From positions 1 to 29,389 of the forward strand of contig DASSJT010000172.1 of the NCBI GenBank assembly GCA_035691065.1: DNA of 29,389 nt. Direction: 5' to 3'. This document shows, in pieces, positions 1-8,208 of this stretch. Below the pieces are notes generated by a model, which saw nothing but the letters and a program-made list of their open reading frames with translations, had not been told where the DNA came from and searched no databases. Position 1 is the stretch's first letter, and each line of letters begins with the position of its first letter. The DNA comes from DASSJT01 sp035691065. Its GTDB lineage: Bacteria > Actinomycetota > Actinomycetes > Actinomycetales > Dermatophilaceae. Position numbers and translations under genes: made by a program.

Positions 1-16
1 GGGGCCGTGGTCGGCG

Positions 17-1453
17 TCAGTGCATGAAGCGAGGCGCGTCTGCGCTTGGCTTTCCCTTCGGGATGACAACCGCGGCGACCAGGGCGAATACTGCCGCGGT
101 GATGGCCGACCAGGCGAGGCCGTCAACGATGTGGGAGCCGAGCTGGGCCGCTACCCCGCCTGTCACGATGCCCGAGAGCGCCGCCACGCCGACCGCCGCT
201 CCGAGCTCGTGGAAGGTGTTGACGACGCCTGAGACTGCACCCGCCTGGGTGTGGTCCGCGTGGGCGAGCGCCGTGGTCGTTGCCGTGACGAACCCGGCCC
301 CCAAGCCGGCCGCGGCGAGCCCGGCAGCACTCACAAGCATCCAAGTGTTGTCGGTCTGCCAGGCCGCGAGGGCCAGTCCTGCCGCCGCGACAGAGAAGGC
401 CACCGGCCCGACCCCGCGCGGCCCGTGGTTCGGGATCGCACGTGCGGCGAGGTGCGCGCCCGCCACGGTGCCCACGGCCATGGGGAGGAAGGCGAGGCCC
501 GTGCTCAGGGCGGACCAGCCGAGGTACTGCTGGAAGTAGAACGACAGCAGGAAGAAGGCGCCGACGAGCAGGGCGCTCGCCGCCAGCATGACCGCCGCTC
601 CCGTGACGACCTGGGGCTTCGCGAACAGGGCAGGGTCGATGAGCGGCCGCGCACTCCAACGCTCTCGCGCGGCGAAGACGCCCATGAGCAGGACCGCGGC
701 GACCAAGGCAAGCAGAGCGGTCGGTGTGAGCGACCCATCCTGTCCGATACGGGTCAGGGCGAAGATGACCGAACCCGTGGCGGCGGTGACGGTCACGCCT
801 CCGATCACGTCGAGGGAGCTCGATCGCCTGCTCGGGGTGGCTGGGAGGAGCCGGATGACCGCGGCCAGGACCCCCAGGCCGACCGGCACATTGACGAGGA
901 AGATCCAGCGCCAGCCCGGCCCGGACGTCAAGAGGCCACCCAGGAGCACACCCGCGCTCGCGCCGGCTCCTCCCACCGCGGCCCAGACGCCGAGGGCGCG
1001 TTGGCGGGCGTCGCCGGTGAACGCCGCGGTCACGGCCGCCAGAGCGGCTGGCGACAGGAAGGCAGCGCCGAGGCCCTGCGCTCCGCGCGCCGCCAAGAGC
1101 GACGGCGCGTCCCATGAGAAGGATGCGAAAAGTGACGCGGCCGTGAAGGTGGCGAGACCTGCGAGGAGGACGCGGCGAGGGCCGAAGACGTCCGCGGCGC
1201 GGCCGCCGACGAGCATGAAGCCGCCCAACAGGAGGGCGTACGTCGTGATCACCCACGGGGTGGACCCGCCTGCGAGCTGGAGGTCGCGCGCGATGTCGGG
1301 AAGGGCAACGTTCGCCACCGTGACGTCGAGGACGAGCATGAGCTGGCCCAGGGCAAGGGCGACCAGCAGCCAGTTCGATGCCCTTGTCTTGGCATGGGGG
1401 TCCTCCCGGCCCGCCACGTCGCCGCGGCGGGGCTCGGTAGTTGTATGCGACAT
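17..1453 (-). CDS. MFS drug exporter, DHA2 (EmrB/QacA-like) family
   Basis: This 478-residue polytopic membrane protein is a proton-coupled major facilitator of the DHA2 (about 14-helix) multidrug efflux type. The first helix carries LMLVLDVTVANVALP, the classic DHA2 motif, followed by WVITTYALLLGGFMLVGGRAADVFGPRR, which contains the loop 2-3 motif A (GRxADxxGxRR). The length fits the family. The ATG at 1453 is preceded by a good ribosome site (AGGAGA). The gene diverges from a TetR regulator over an 83-bp gap, so TetR-controlled, drug-inducible export is the natural reading. The substrate cannot be told from the sequence. Only 16 bases lie beyond the stop, so nothing can be said of downstream genes. 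Confidence 0.93.
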   Translation of the reverse strand: MSHTTTEPRRGDVAGREDPHAKTRASNWLLVALALGQLMLVLDVTVANVALPDIARDLQLAGGSTPWVITTYALLLGGFMLVGGRAADVFGPRRVLLAGLATFTAASLFASFSWDAPSLLAARGAQGLGAAFLSPAALAAVTAAFTGDARQRALGVWAAVGGAGASAGVLLGGLLTSGPGWRWIFLVNVPVGLGVLAAVIRLLPATPSRRSSSLDVIGGVTVTAATGSVIFALTRIGQDGSLTPTALLALVAAVLLMGVFAARERWSARPLIDPALFAKPQVVTGAAVMLAASALLVGAFFLLSFYFQQYLGWSALSTGLAFLPMAVGTVAGAHLAARAIPNHGPRGVGPVAFSVAAAGLALAAWQTDNTWMLVSAAGLAAAGLGAGFVTATTTALAHADHTQAGAVSGVVNTFHELGAAVGVAALSGIVTGGVAAQLGSHIVDGLAWSAITAAVFALVAAVVIPKGKPSADAPRFMH

Positions 1454-1481
1454 GTGTGCGCTCTCCTAACCTGTACACTGA

Positions 1482-1510
1482 TGTATGAGTAGATGTCATT
1501 AACTTATACA
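1482..1510. promoter_or_regulatory. Probable TetR operator in the MFS/TetR divergent gap
   Basis: The 83-bp gap (1454-1536) holds an inverted repeat: TGTATGAGT at 1482-1490 and ACTTATACA at 1502-1510 (8 of 9 pairs) with an 11-bp spacer. It is nested inside an outer CTAAC (1466-1470) / GTTAG (1516-1520) pair, and a perfect ACACGTGT palindrome lies at 1508-1515. The gap is AT-rich against its surroundings, as expected for two divergent promoters. The symmetric size suits a TetR dimer. Which palindrome is bound is inference. Confidence 0.5.
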
Positions 1511-1536
1511 CGTGTGTTAGAGATAGGACAAGACTC

Positions 1537-2136
1537 ATGGCCGAGGAACCTCGTCCGAGGCGCGCCGACGCGGAGCGAAACCGCGAGGGCCTGCTTGACG
1601 CTGCCGCACGGTGCCTGGCAGGCGACTCGCGCGCGAGCATGGGCGAGATCGCCACAGCTGCTGGAGTCAGCCGGATCACGATGTACGGGCACTTCGCCAA
1701 CCGATCGGAGCTGATCGAGGCGGTGTTCACGCGCAGCATGCACCGTGCCGACCAGAGCTTGGCCGAGCTCGACCTCACCGGGGACGCCTGGACGGCCCTG
1801 CAGCGACTGGTCGAGGCGTCGTGGCAGATCGTCGCGGCCTCGCGTCTGGTCCTCCGCGCCGCCGTCGAGGAGCTCGGGCCTGAGGCCGTGCGAGGGCACC
1901 ATGGCCAGCCGTTCGCCCGGATCGAGAGGCTGGTCCGCCGTGGCCGCAAGGAGGGCGCGTTCCGAACTGACCTTCCCGAGGCGTGGCTGACGACGTGTCT
2001 GTTCTCGGTGATCCACGCCGCCGCCGACGACCTCGCCGCCGGCCGAATCAGCGCGCGGACCGCTCAGCAGGTCGTCTGGCCGACCGTCGCCTCGGTCTTC
2101 CGGCCCCCGCCGGCGATGCAGGCCCTTGGCCCCTGA
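1537..2136 (+). CDS. TetR/AcrR family transcriptional regulator
   Basis: This 199-residue protein has the TetR N-terminal DNA-binding domain at about residues 10-55: NREGLLDAAARCLA, then ASMGEIATAAGVSRITMYGHF, with the recognition helix ending in the signature TxYxHF-like motif (here MYGHF). The remaining helical domain would bind a ligand and dimerise. The start ATG at 1537 has only a weak AGGA upstream. It diverges from the MFS exporter, so repression of that exporter and of itself through the palindromes between them is the likely role. The CPBP protease gene follows 53 bp downstream in the same direction. Confidence 0.92.
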   Translation: MAEEPRPRRADAERNREGLLDAAARCLAGDSRASMGEIATAAGVSRITMYGHFANRSELIEAVFTRSMHRADQSLAELDLTGDAWTALQRLVEASWQIVAASRLVLRAAVEELGPEAVRGHHGQPFARIERLVRRGRKEGAFRTDLPEAWLTTCLFSVIHAAADDLAAGRISARTAQQVVWPTVASVFRPPPAMQALGP

Positions 2137-2189
2137 TGGCAGGCGTGGCCGATGGCGTAGACGAGAAGTTGAGGCTGAAGGAGGTTCTC

Positions 2190-3110
2190 ATGCCCACGTT
2201 CCGTCGTCGCCTTATCTGGCCGGTGTTCCTGGTCCTTGCCCTGCTGACGCTGGGTGCCGGGAACGAAACCCTCTACGGGATTGCCGTGCCACTTGCGGCC
2301 CTCCTGGTCGCGCTCGTCGTTCCCCCCGCGCGACCAGTGGCCACGACCAGGGTCGACCGCGGTGACCTTGCGGTGATCGCGACTCTCTACATCGGCGTCG
2401 TGGCCCTGTTCTCGCTAGCGTTCCGCGTCTTCACGCAGCGCTCCGTGGCGGGCCTTTTCCTGTCATTTGCTGCGGGGATGCTCTTGGGCGTCGTCGGCCC
2501 CGTGGTTTACACCGTGTGGATACGCCACAGACCGTTGTCGGATCTTGGGCTCACCCGAGACAATGTGGGCCGAGCGTTGGCACTTGGGTCTGTGCTCGCT
2601 GTCGTGCAATTCGCCTTGACCCTGTGGGGCTACGACCTGCCCCGCCCTGTCGACTGGGTGCCGCTCCTGGCCCTGGCCCTGACGGTCGGCCTCTTCGAGG
2701 CGATCTTCTTCAGGGGTTTCGTCCAGACGCGGCTGGAGGAGAGTTTCGGGCCCATCGCCGGGATCGGCGGAGCTGCCCTCTTGTATGCCGCGTACCACGT
2801 CGGCTATGGGATGGACTCAGGGCAGATGCTGTTCCTGTTCGGACTGGGGGTGGTCTATGCCGTCGCGTTCGCTGTCGCCCGCAATGTCGTCGTGCTGTGG
2901 CCGCTGCTTCTGCCACTGGGCTCGTTCTACAACAACCTGCAGGCTGATGACATCCGGATGCCATGGATGGCCATCATGGGCTTCGCGGATGTGATCGCGG
3001 TGATGGTGACCGTGATCTGGCTGGCCGCACGTCGCGAGCGGCGCGAACGACAACAGGTCGCACACGCCCAACCGACCAGTCCCCAAGCTGTTGGTGGTGT
3101 CCTGGGTTAG
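2190..3110 (+). CDS. CPBP family intramembrane glutamic protease (CAAX/Abi type)
   Basis: This 306-residue protein has about eight hydrophobic segments. Two CPBP motifs are visible: FEAIFFRGF, matching motif 1 in the reduced form E-x4-R rather than EExxxR, and YAAYHVGYG, supplying the motif-2 histidine. Bacterial members are intramembrane proteases linked to immunity against self-bacteriocins, secretion or stress; the substrate here is unknown. The frame is open from 1983, but the ATG at 2190 is chosen because AAGGAGG (2178-2184) precedes it by five bases and the upstream part overlaps tetR. The C-terminal 25 residues are charged and then polar, so the tail is probably cytoplasmic. Confidence 0.85.
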   Translation: MPTFRRRLIWPVFLVLALLTLGAGNETLYGIAVPLAALLVALVVPPARPVATTRVDRGDLAVIATLYIGVVALFSLAFRVFTQRSVAGLFLSFAAGMLLGVVGPVVYTVWIRHRPLSDLGLTRDNVGRALALGSVLAVVQFALTLWGYDLPRPVDWVPLLALALTVGLFEAIFFRGFVQTRLEESFGPIAGIGGAALLYAAYHVGYGMDSGQMLFLFGLGVVYAVAFAVARNVVVLWPLLLPLGSFYNNLQADDIRMPWMAIMGFADVIAVMVTVIWLAARRERRERQQVAHAQPTSPQAVGGVLG

Positions 3111-3201
3111 ACCTCGGCGTGACCCTGACCGCGGATGACTGCCTGGGTTCATTTCAGGGTTGACTTCCCGTACGCCAGCCCCGGTGGGATGCTCCGATCC
3201 G

Positions 3202-3273
3202 ACCGGCACTCAGGAGCCGGGCGGCACCGGCACTCAGGCGCCGGGCGGCACCGGCACTCAGGAGCCGGGCGGC
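3202..3273. repeat. 24-bp tandem repeat, three copies
   Basis: Three head-to-tail 24-bp units lie at 3202-3225, 3226-3249 and 3250-3273, differing at a single base in the middle copy. Each unit contains a small hairpin (CCGGC...GCCGG). The last copy includes the stop codon and final codons of the leftward DUF222-HNH gene. The period is a multiple of three, so the duplications repeat that end, stop included, downstream. The repeat sits between two convergent genes. Confidence 0.9.
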
Positions 3274-4559
3274 GCACCAGGCTGCTTCTCAGCGAGAAAG
3301 AGCTCGTAGGACCCGGGCGCGAGGTCCCAGACGACGCCCCCCGGTGTGACCGTCCCCATGAGGCGCTTCTTGTGCACGTGGGTGTGGTGGAAGCCGCACA
3401 GCAGCGCCGCTTGCCTGACGTCGGTGGGACCGCCATCCGCGAAGTGCCACAGGTGATGCGCATCCGCCCACTGTGCGGGCGCCGTACAGCCCGGGAACGT
3501 GCACGAGCCGTCACGCAGCCATAGCGCCTTCGCCTGTGCTGCCGTGAACCAGCGCACGGTGCGACCCAGCTCCAGCACTTCGCCCTTCGAGCCGAGCACG
3601 ACAGGGACGATGCCGGCATCGCAGGCAAGACGTCGGACGGTCTCCGGCGCGAGCAGGGTGCCGGAACCCAGGCCGCCCACAGTCGCACCAGCACCGAGGC
3701 GGTCGACGAGGTCGTCGAGCTTCATCGTGACGAAGACCTGCGCCTTGGCCGAGATCGGGACCGACTCGGCCGCCGCGACCGCCCGACGAACGAGCTCGAC
3801 CAGTGCGTCGGCTCGACGCTGCCGGAGTCACGCAGATCGTCAACTCCTTCGCCCGGACGTGGTGCGGACAGCGGGCCGAGCGCGGCTTCCAGCACGCACT
3901 TGCCCTCGGCGTCGAGCACGAGGCGGTACTCGAATGTCCCGCCGTCCTGAACGGCTGCGACAGGCCCCGGAACTTCGACGCCGCATCGTGGTCGGCCTGC
4001 AGCTCCCCTCGGCCCCATGCTCGGCAAGCAGGCCCTGCCGGAGACCCAGGATCTCGCGCCGCCCGCACGTCTCCCCGAGGGTGAGATAGCCGGCCCACAC
4101 CGTCGGCACGGCCTCCGGCTTCAGACGGTGTTCCAGCCGCGCCATCTCCTTCCGGACCAGGTCAGCGTTGAGGACCCCCACGCGGGCGCTCTTGACGGCG
4201 TCAGTGAACGCCACGACCTGCCCCGTTCGCACGGCATCGGCAACGCGGAGGAGTCTCGAGGTCCCCTGGGCGACATAGCTCTGCCCCCAGTGCGTGATCC
4301 ACCCGTGGTGGCTTCCGCCGGTGGCAGCGCTCTTGGTCTCGCCTCGGTCGATTGCCTCAACGAGCACGGCGACCTGACTCGCCTCGGCCTCTCGCTTGAT
4401 CGCGTCCAACGTCCCGAACAGCTTGCCCAGCTCGGCACCACCGGCCTGCCATAGCACGTCCTGGAGGCGGCGCATGGCTGCCAGCCCGTCGGTCACTGTG
4501 CCGACGAGCTCGCGAAGACCGGCTCCCGCCTCCATATCGACAACACTAGAGCAGGCCAC
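3258..4559 (-). pseudogene. DUF222/HNH endonuclease-domain gene, disrupted by three frameshifts
   Basis: The reading runs leftward from about 4559 (GTG) or 4535 (ATG). The DUF222 region begins in one frame through LLAEHGAEG, continues in a second with GELQADHDAASKFRGLSQPF (about 4015-3965), moves to a third with FEYRLVLDAEGKCVLEAALG (about 3965-3830), then returns to the first with QRRADALVELVRRA. The 3' part (3725-3258) holds the HNH domain: CTFPGCTAPAQWADAHHLWHF and LLCGFHHTHVH. Each junction is explained by loss of one base, near 4013, 3965 and 3822, and three losses restore the frame. These genes are usually 400-500 codons and occur in many copies in actinomycete genomes; this length (434 codons) fits. 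It is either a recent pseudogene or a cluster of sequencing errors. Confidence 0.85.
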
Positions 4560-4793
4560 CGACAGCGCTGCTTCACCGAAATCGGTTGTCCTGCAATGGT
4601 TTTACGGCTCGCAATGGGCAGAGTTGGCAACCTCTCCGACAAGTCTGTGGACCACGTGACCACTGTGACCACGCGGCCGTCTCAGTGTGGACAAGTAGGG
4701 ACGAGAGGGCAACGCCGAGCCAGCCATCCGGCATACCTCATCGAGCGGGAAAAGCAGGGCCACAGTCTCCCCACAGCGGCCGGTCCGAGCGTG
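4560..4793. other. Intergenic region between the HNH gene and the GT39 gene
   Basis: This 234-bp gap between divergent genes is richer in AT than its flanks and should hold both promoters. One rightward frame is open from an ATG at 4596, but its residues there are low in family character and no ribosome site precedes it, so I treat 4560-4793 as non-coding. One GTATGCCG octamer copy lies here in reverse orientation (4729-4736). I see no clear palindrome. Confidence 0.5.
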
Positions 4794-6953
4794 ATGGGCA
4801 TGGATATCGCGACCTTCAGCCCAGAACCTGGCTCGACGGCCAGCCCTCCGTCGACCCCACCCTCGTCGACCCCCCTCTCGTCAACCCCGCCGTCCCAGGT
4901 TTCCACGCGCCCGGCACGCCGCCAGCACTCAGGGGCCCACGCGCGTCTCGCCGCCCTCTGGCGGGGCCCGAACCGGGACCCGAGCTGGGCGCGTCCGGCG
5001 CTCCTGGGGCTGCTGCTCGCGACCGCGATTTTCTACTTCTACAACCTCACCGCGAGCGGCTGGGCCAACTCGTTCTACTCGGCCGCGGCCCAGGCGGGCA
5101 GCGCGAGCTGGGAGGCCTTCTTCTACGGCTCCTCTGACGCCGCGAACTCGATCACCGTCGACAAACCCCCTGCCTCCCTGTGGCTGATGGCGCTCAGCGT
5201 GCGCGTGTTCGGGCTGAGCTCGTTCAGCATCCTCATGCCGGAGGTGCTCATGGGCGTGGCCACGGTCGGCGTCGTGTATGCGACGGTGAAGCGCCAGTTC
5301 GGCGCCGCAGCCGGGCTCATCGGCGGGGCGGTCATGGCCCTCACGCCGGTCGCCGTGCTGATGTTCCGGTTCAACAACCCCGACGCGCTGCTGACGCTGC
5401 TGATGGCCCTCGCCGCGTACGGAACCGTCCGGGCGATCGAGAAGGCCAGCCCGCGGTGGATGGCCCTGGTGGGCCTGCTCATCGGCCTCGGCTTCCTGAC
5501 CAAGACCCTCCAGGTGCTCCTGGTCGTGCCTGCGCTCGCCCTCGCGTACCTCCTCGCGGCCCCTACGACCCTGCGCAAGCGCATCCTCCACACCCTCGGC
5601 GCCGGTGCGGCGATGATCCTGGGAGCCGGCTGGTGGGTGGCGATCGTGGAACTCGTCCCGGCGAGCGCACGGCCCTACATCGGCGGCTCGCATACCAACT
5701 CGTTCCTCGATGTCACCTTCGGCTACAACGGTTTCGGCCGCCTCACGGGAGACGAGGCTGGCTCAGTGGGTGGTGGCAACGGATGGGGCGCGACCGGCTT
5801 GACCCGGATGTTCTCCTCCAGTATCGGTGGACAGATCTCGTGGCTCATCCCGAGTGCCCTGTTGCTCCTGGTCGTCGGACTGGTGCTGCGCGGCCGCGCG
5901 CCGCGCACGGACAGCCGCCGCGCGGCATACATCGTCTGGGGTGGCTGGCTCCTGGTGACCGGGCTGACCTTCTCCCTGATGGCCGGGATCTTCCACGAGT
6001 ACTACACCGTCGCCTTGGCGCCTGCCGTCGGTGCGCTCGTCGGCATGGGTGCCCAGGAGGCGTGGGAGCACCGCGGGCGCGCCATCGGCTCCCTCACCCT
6101 CGCTGCCGCGACCGCCATCGTCGCGGTGTGGTCCTTCGTGCTGCTGTCACGCACGACCGACTGGCACCCGTGGCTGCGGTACGTCGTCTTCATCGTCGGC
6201 ATCGCCTCCGCCATCCTGTTCGTGGTGATGGCTCGCCTCCATCGCCGTGCGGTGCCGCTGGTCGCATCGGGTGCGCTCGTCGCCGCCCTGCTGGGTCCCC
6301 TGGCCTACTCGGCGAACACGGTGGCGACCGCACACACCGGCTCGATCGTGAGTGCCGGTCCCGCGACCGCACGGGACGGGTTCGGGGGCGGCCCAGGCGG
6401 TATGCCGGGTGGGCCGGCCGGTGGGTTCGCTGGCCCGGGCGGTCAAGGGCTTCCGGGTCAGGCTGGCGGCCAGACCGGTGGTCAGGCCGGCGGTCAGGCC
6501 GGTGGTCAGGCCGGCGGCGGCATGGGCGGTCTGCTCGACGCCTCGACTCCGAGCACGGAGGTGGTGGCAGCGCTGTCCCAGGACGCCGACCAGTACAGCT
6601 GGGTGGCTGCGGCCATCGGGTCGCAGAACGCCGCGGGTCTCCAGCTCGGCACCCAGCTGCCGGTCATGGCGATCGGCGGGTTCAACGGATCCGACCCCTC
6701 GCCGACGCTGGAGCAGTTCCAGCAGTACGTCGCACAGGGGAGGATCCACTACTTCCTGGCCGGCGGTGGGTTCGGCGGCGGTGGGTTCGGCGGTCCGGGC
6801 GGCGGCAATGGCAACGGCAACGAGATCAGCCAGTGGGTTGCGGCCAACTTCACCCCGGTGACCATCGGTGGCGCGACGTTCTACGACCTGACCCAGCCGC
6901 TCGCCGGCTCGACGGCGACGTCCGGCTCGGCCGGCACGACCACCACGACGTGA
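4794..6953 (+). CDS. GT39/PMT_2-type membrane glycosyltransferase (YkcB-like)
   Basis: This protein of about 719 residues is a polyprenyl-phosphate-sugar-dependent glycosyltransferase of the ArnT/PMT fold. After a Pro/Ser/Thr-rich cytoplasmic head come many membrane helices. The first extracellular loop has the family pattern GWANSFYSAAAQAGSASW and then SSDAANSITVDKPPASLW, which includes the acidic and DKPP signature. A Gly-rich outer loop (about residues 530-585) separates the helices from a C-terminal extracytoplasmic domain (GGFNGSDPSPTLEQFQQYV, then IHYFLAGGG), as in YkcB-like proteins. It precedes the GT2-GtrA gene by 10 bp, the usual pair: GT2-GtrA makes the lipid-linked sugar and this enzyme transfers it outside. 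The start is uncertain (ATG 4794 or 4800; no good ribosome site). Confidence 0.85.
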   Translation: MGMDIATFSPEPGSTASPPSTPPSSTPLSSTPPSQVSTRPARRQHSGAHARLAALWRGPNRDPSWARPALLGLLLATAIFYFYNLTASGWANSFYSAAAQAGSASWEAFFYGSSDAANSITVDKPPASLWLMALSVRVFGLSSFSILMPEVLMGVATVGVVYATVKRQFGAAAGLIGGAVMALTPVAVLMFRFNNPDALLTLLMALAAYGTVRAIEKASPRWMALVGLLIGLGFLTKTLQVLLVVPALALAYLLAAPTTLRKRILHTLGAGAAMILGAGWWVAIVELVPASARPYIGGSHTNSFLDVTFGYNGFGRLTGDEAGSVGGGNGWGATGLTRMFSSSIGGQISWLIPSALLLLVVGLVLRGRAPRTDSRRAAYIVWGGWLLVTGLTFSLMAGIFHEYYTVALAPAVGALVGMGAQEAWEHRGRAIGSLTLAAATAIVAVWSFVLLSRTTDWHPWLRYVVFIVGIASAILFVVMARLHRRAVPLVASGALVAALLGPLAYSANTVATAHTGSIVSAGPATARDGFGGGPGGMPGGPAGGFAGPGGQGLPGQAGGQTGGQAGGQAGGQAGGGMGGLLDASTPSTEVVAALSQDADQYSWVAAAIGSQNAAGLQLGTQLPVMAIGGFNGSDPSPTLEQFQQYVAQGRIHYFLAGGGFGGGGFGGPGGGNGNGNEISQWVAANFTPVTIGGATFYDLTQPLAGSTATSGSAGTTTTT
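6456..6515 (+). repeat. 12-bp tandem repeat encoding GGQA units
   Basis: Five imperfect 12-bp units of the form GGTCAGGCCGGC encode consecutive Gly-Gly-Gln-Ala/Thr residues in the extracytoplasmic Gly-rich linker of the GT39 protein. The length can change in frame, so the linker is probably variable between strains. Confidence 0.85.
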
Positions 6954-6963
6954 GGGCACGGCG

Positions 6964-8208
6964 ATGACCAACCCGGTGCTGGACGTCGTGGTCCCGGTCT
7001 ACAACGAGCAGGCGACGCTGGCTGCGTGCGTGCTGAGCCTGCACCGCCACCTCGTCGACACGTTTCCGTATCCGTTTCGGATCACCGTGGCCGACAACGC
7101 CAGCACCGACGCCACGTGGCCCGAGGCGCTGGCCCTGGCCGAGAGGCTGCCCGGCGTGGCCGCCGTGCACCTCGACCAGAAGGGACGCGGGCGCGCCCTC
7201 AAGCAGGTGTGGCTGGCCTCACCCGCGCCGATCCTGGCGTACATGGACGTCGACCTCTCCACCGACCTGGATGCCGTGTGGCCCCTGGTCGCGCCGCTGA
7301 TGTCGGGACACTCCGATGTGGCGATCGGCACCCGGCTGCACCGCAGCTCCCGGGTCGTGCGCGGGCTCAAGCGGGAGGTGATCTCGCGCGGGTACAACCT
7401 CCTGCTGCGGAGTGCGCTCGGCGCCCGGTTCTCGGACGCCCAGTGTGGGTTCAAGGCGATCCGTCGCGATGTGGCGCACGAGCTCCTCCCGCTGGTCGAG
7501 GACCCGACCTGGTTCTTCGACACCGAGCTCCTGGTACTGGCCGAGCGGTCCTCGCTGCGGATCCACGAGGTCCCGGTCGACTGGTACGACGACCCGGACT
7601 CTCGAGTGGACATCGTGTCGACGGCGATGGACGACCTGCGCGGGGTGTGGCGACTGCGTCGAGCCCTGTCGCGCCGCGCCCTGCCGGTCGACGACATCGC
7701 CGGCCGGATGGGAAGGGGCTTCCGCGACGGCGGCCTCGTGGGCCAGGCCACGCGCTTCGCCGGAGTCGGCGCCGTCAGCACGGTTCTGCACCTCGGCCTC
7801 TTCGCGCTCTTGGCGGGTGGCCTGGGGTCGGCGCAGCTGGCCAACACGGCCGCCCTGGTCATTGCCACGGTCTTCAACACCTGGGCCAACCGGCGCTGGA
7901 CCTTCGGCGTACGCGGCCGCGCTCGGGCGGTGCAGCACCAGGTGCAGGCCTTCACCGTCTTCGGCATCACCTGGGCGATGTCGGCGGCCGGTCTGGCACT
8001 CCTCCATCTGGCCGCGAGCGCGCCACCGACCTGGGCGCAGACCGCCGTGATCGCAGTGGCGAACGTCGTCTCGACCGTGCTGCGCTTCGTCGCGATGAAG
8101 GCCTGGATCTTCGCCCGTCCGAATCACAGGGCGGCGACGGTGAACTGGCCCCCCGCCGACTCGAAGAACACCACGAAGCTCCAGTCGGAGCCGTCCATCG
8201 TACCGTGA
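6964..8208 (+). CDS. GT2 glycosyltransferase fused to a GtrA membrane domain (YkcC-like)
   Basis: This 414-residue protein has two domains. Residues 1-240 are a dolichyl-phosphate-mannose-synthase-like GT2: LDVVVPVYNEQATL, ADNASTDATW, the DxD-like AYMDVDLSTDL, then DAQCGFKAIRR and TWFFDTELLVLA. Residues 260-390 form a four-helix GtrA domain (FAGVGAVSTVLHLGLFALL, then NTWANRRWTFG, a GtrA hallmark). It should make a polyprenyl-phosphate sugar and help flip it, feeding the GT39 enzyme 10 bp upstream. After MKAWIFARPN the last 28 or so residues show no family character and are read antisense to the end of the next gene. The two genes overlap tail to tail by 85 bp, which suggests that the original stop was lost or rearranged. 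Confidence 0.92.
   Translation: MTNPVLDVVVPVYNEQATLAACVLSLHRHLVDTFPYPFRITVADNASTDATWPEALALAERLPGVAAVHLDQKGRGRALKQVWLASPAPILAYMDVDLSTDLDAVWPLVAPLMSGHSDVAIGTRLHRSSRVVRGLKREVISRGYNLLLRSALGARFSDAQCGFKAIRRDVAHELLPLVEDPTWFFDTELLVLAERSSLRIHEVPVDWYDDPDSRVDIVSTAMDDLRGVWRLRRALSRRALPVDDIAGRMGRGFRDGGLVGQATRFAGVGAVSTVLHLGLFALLAGGLGSAQLANTAALVIATVFNTWANRRWTFGVRGRARAVQHQVQAFTVFGITWAMSAAGLALLHLAASAPPTWAQTAVIAVANVVSTVLRFVAMKAWIFARPNHRAATVNWPPADSKNTTKLQSEPSIVP

Noticed and set aside
123..1949. A 608-codon minus-strand frame across the MFS and TetR genes
   Set aside because: It spans the divergent promoter and both real genes, is Arg/Pro-rich, and has no family features.
3202..3273. Possible CRISPR array
   Set aside because: The three 24-bp units are directly adjacent with no spacers and no cas genes are nearby.
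5180..6967. A 595-codon plus-strand frame inside the GT39 gene
   Set aside because: Shifted reading of the GT39 gene, which itself has clear membrane and family motifs.
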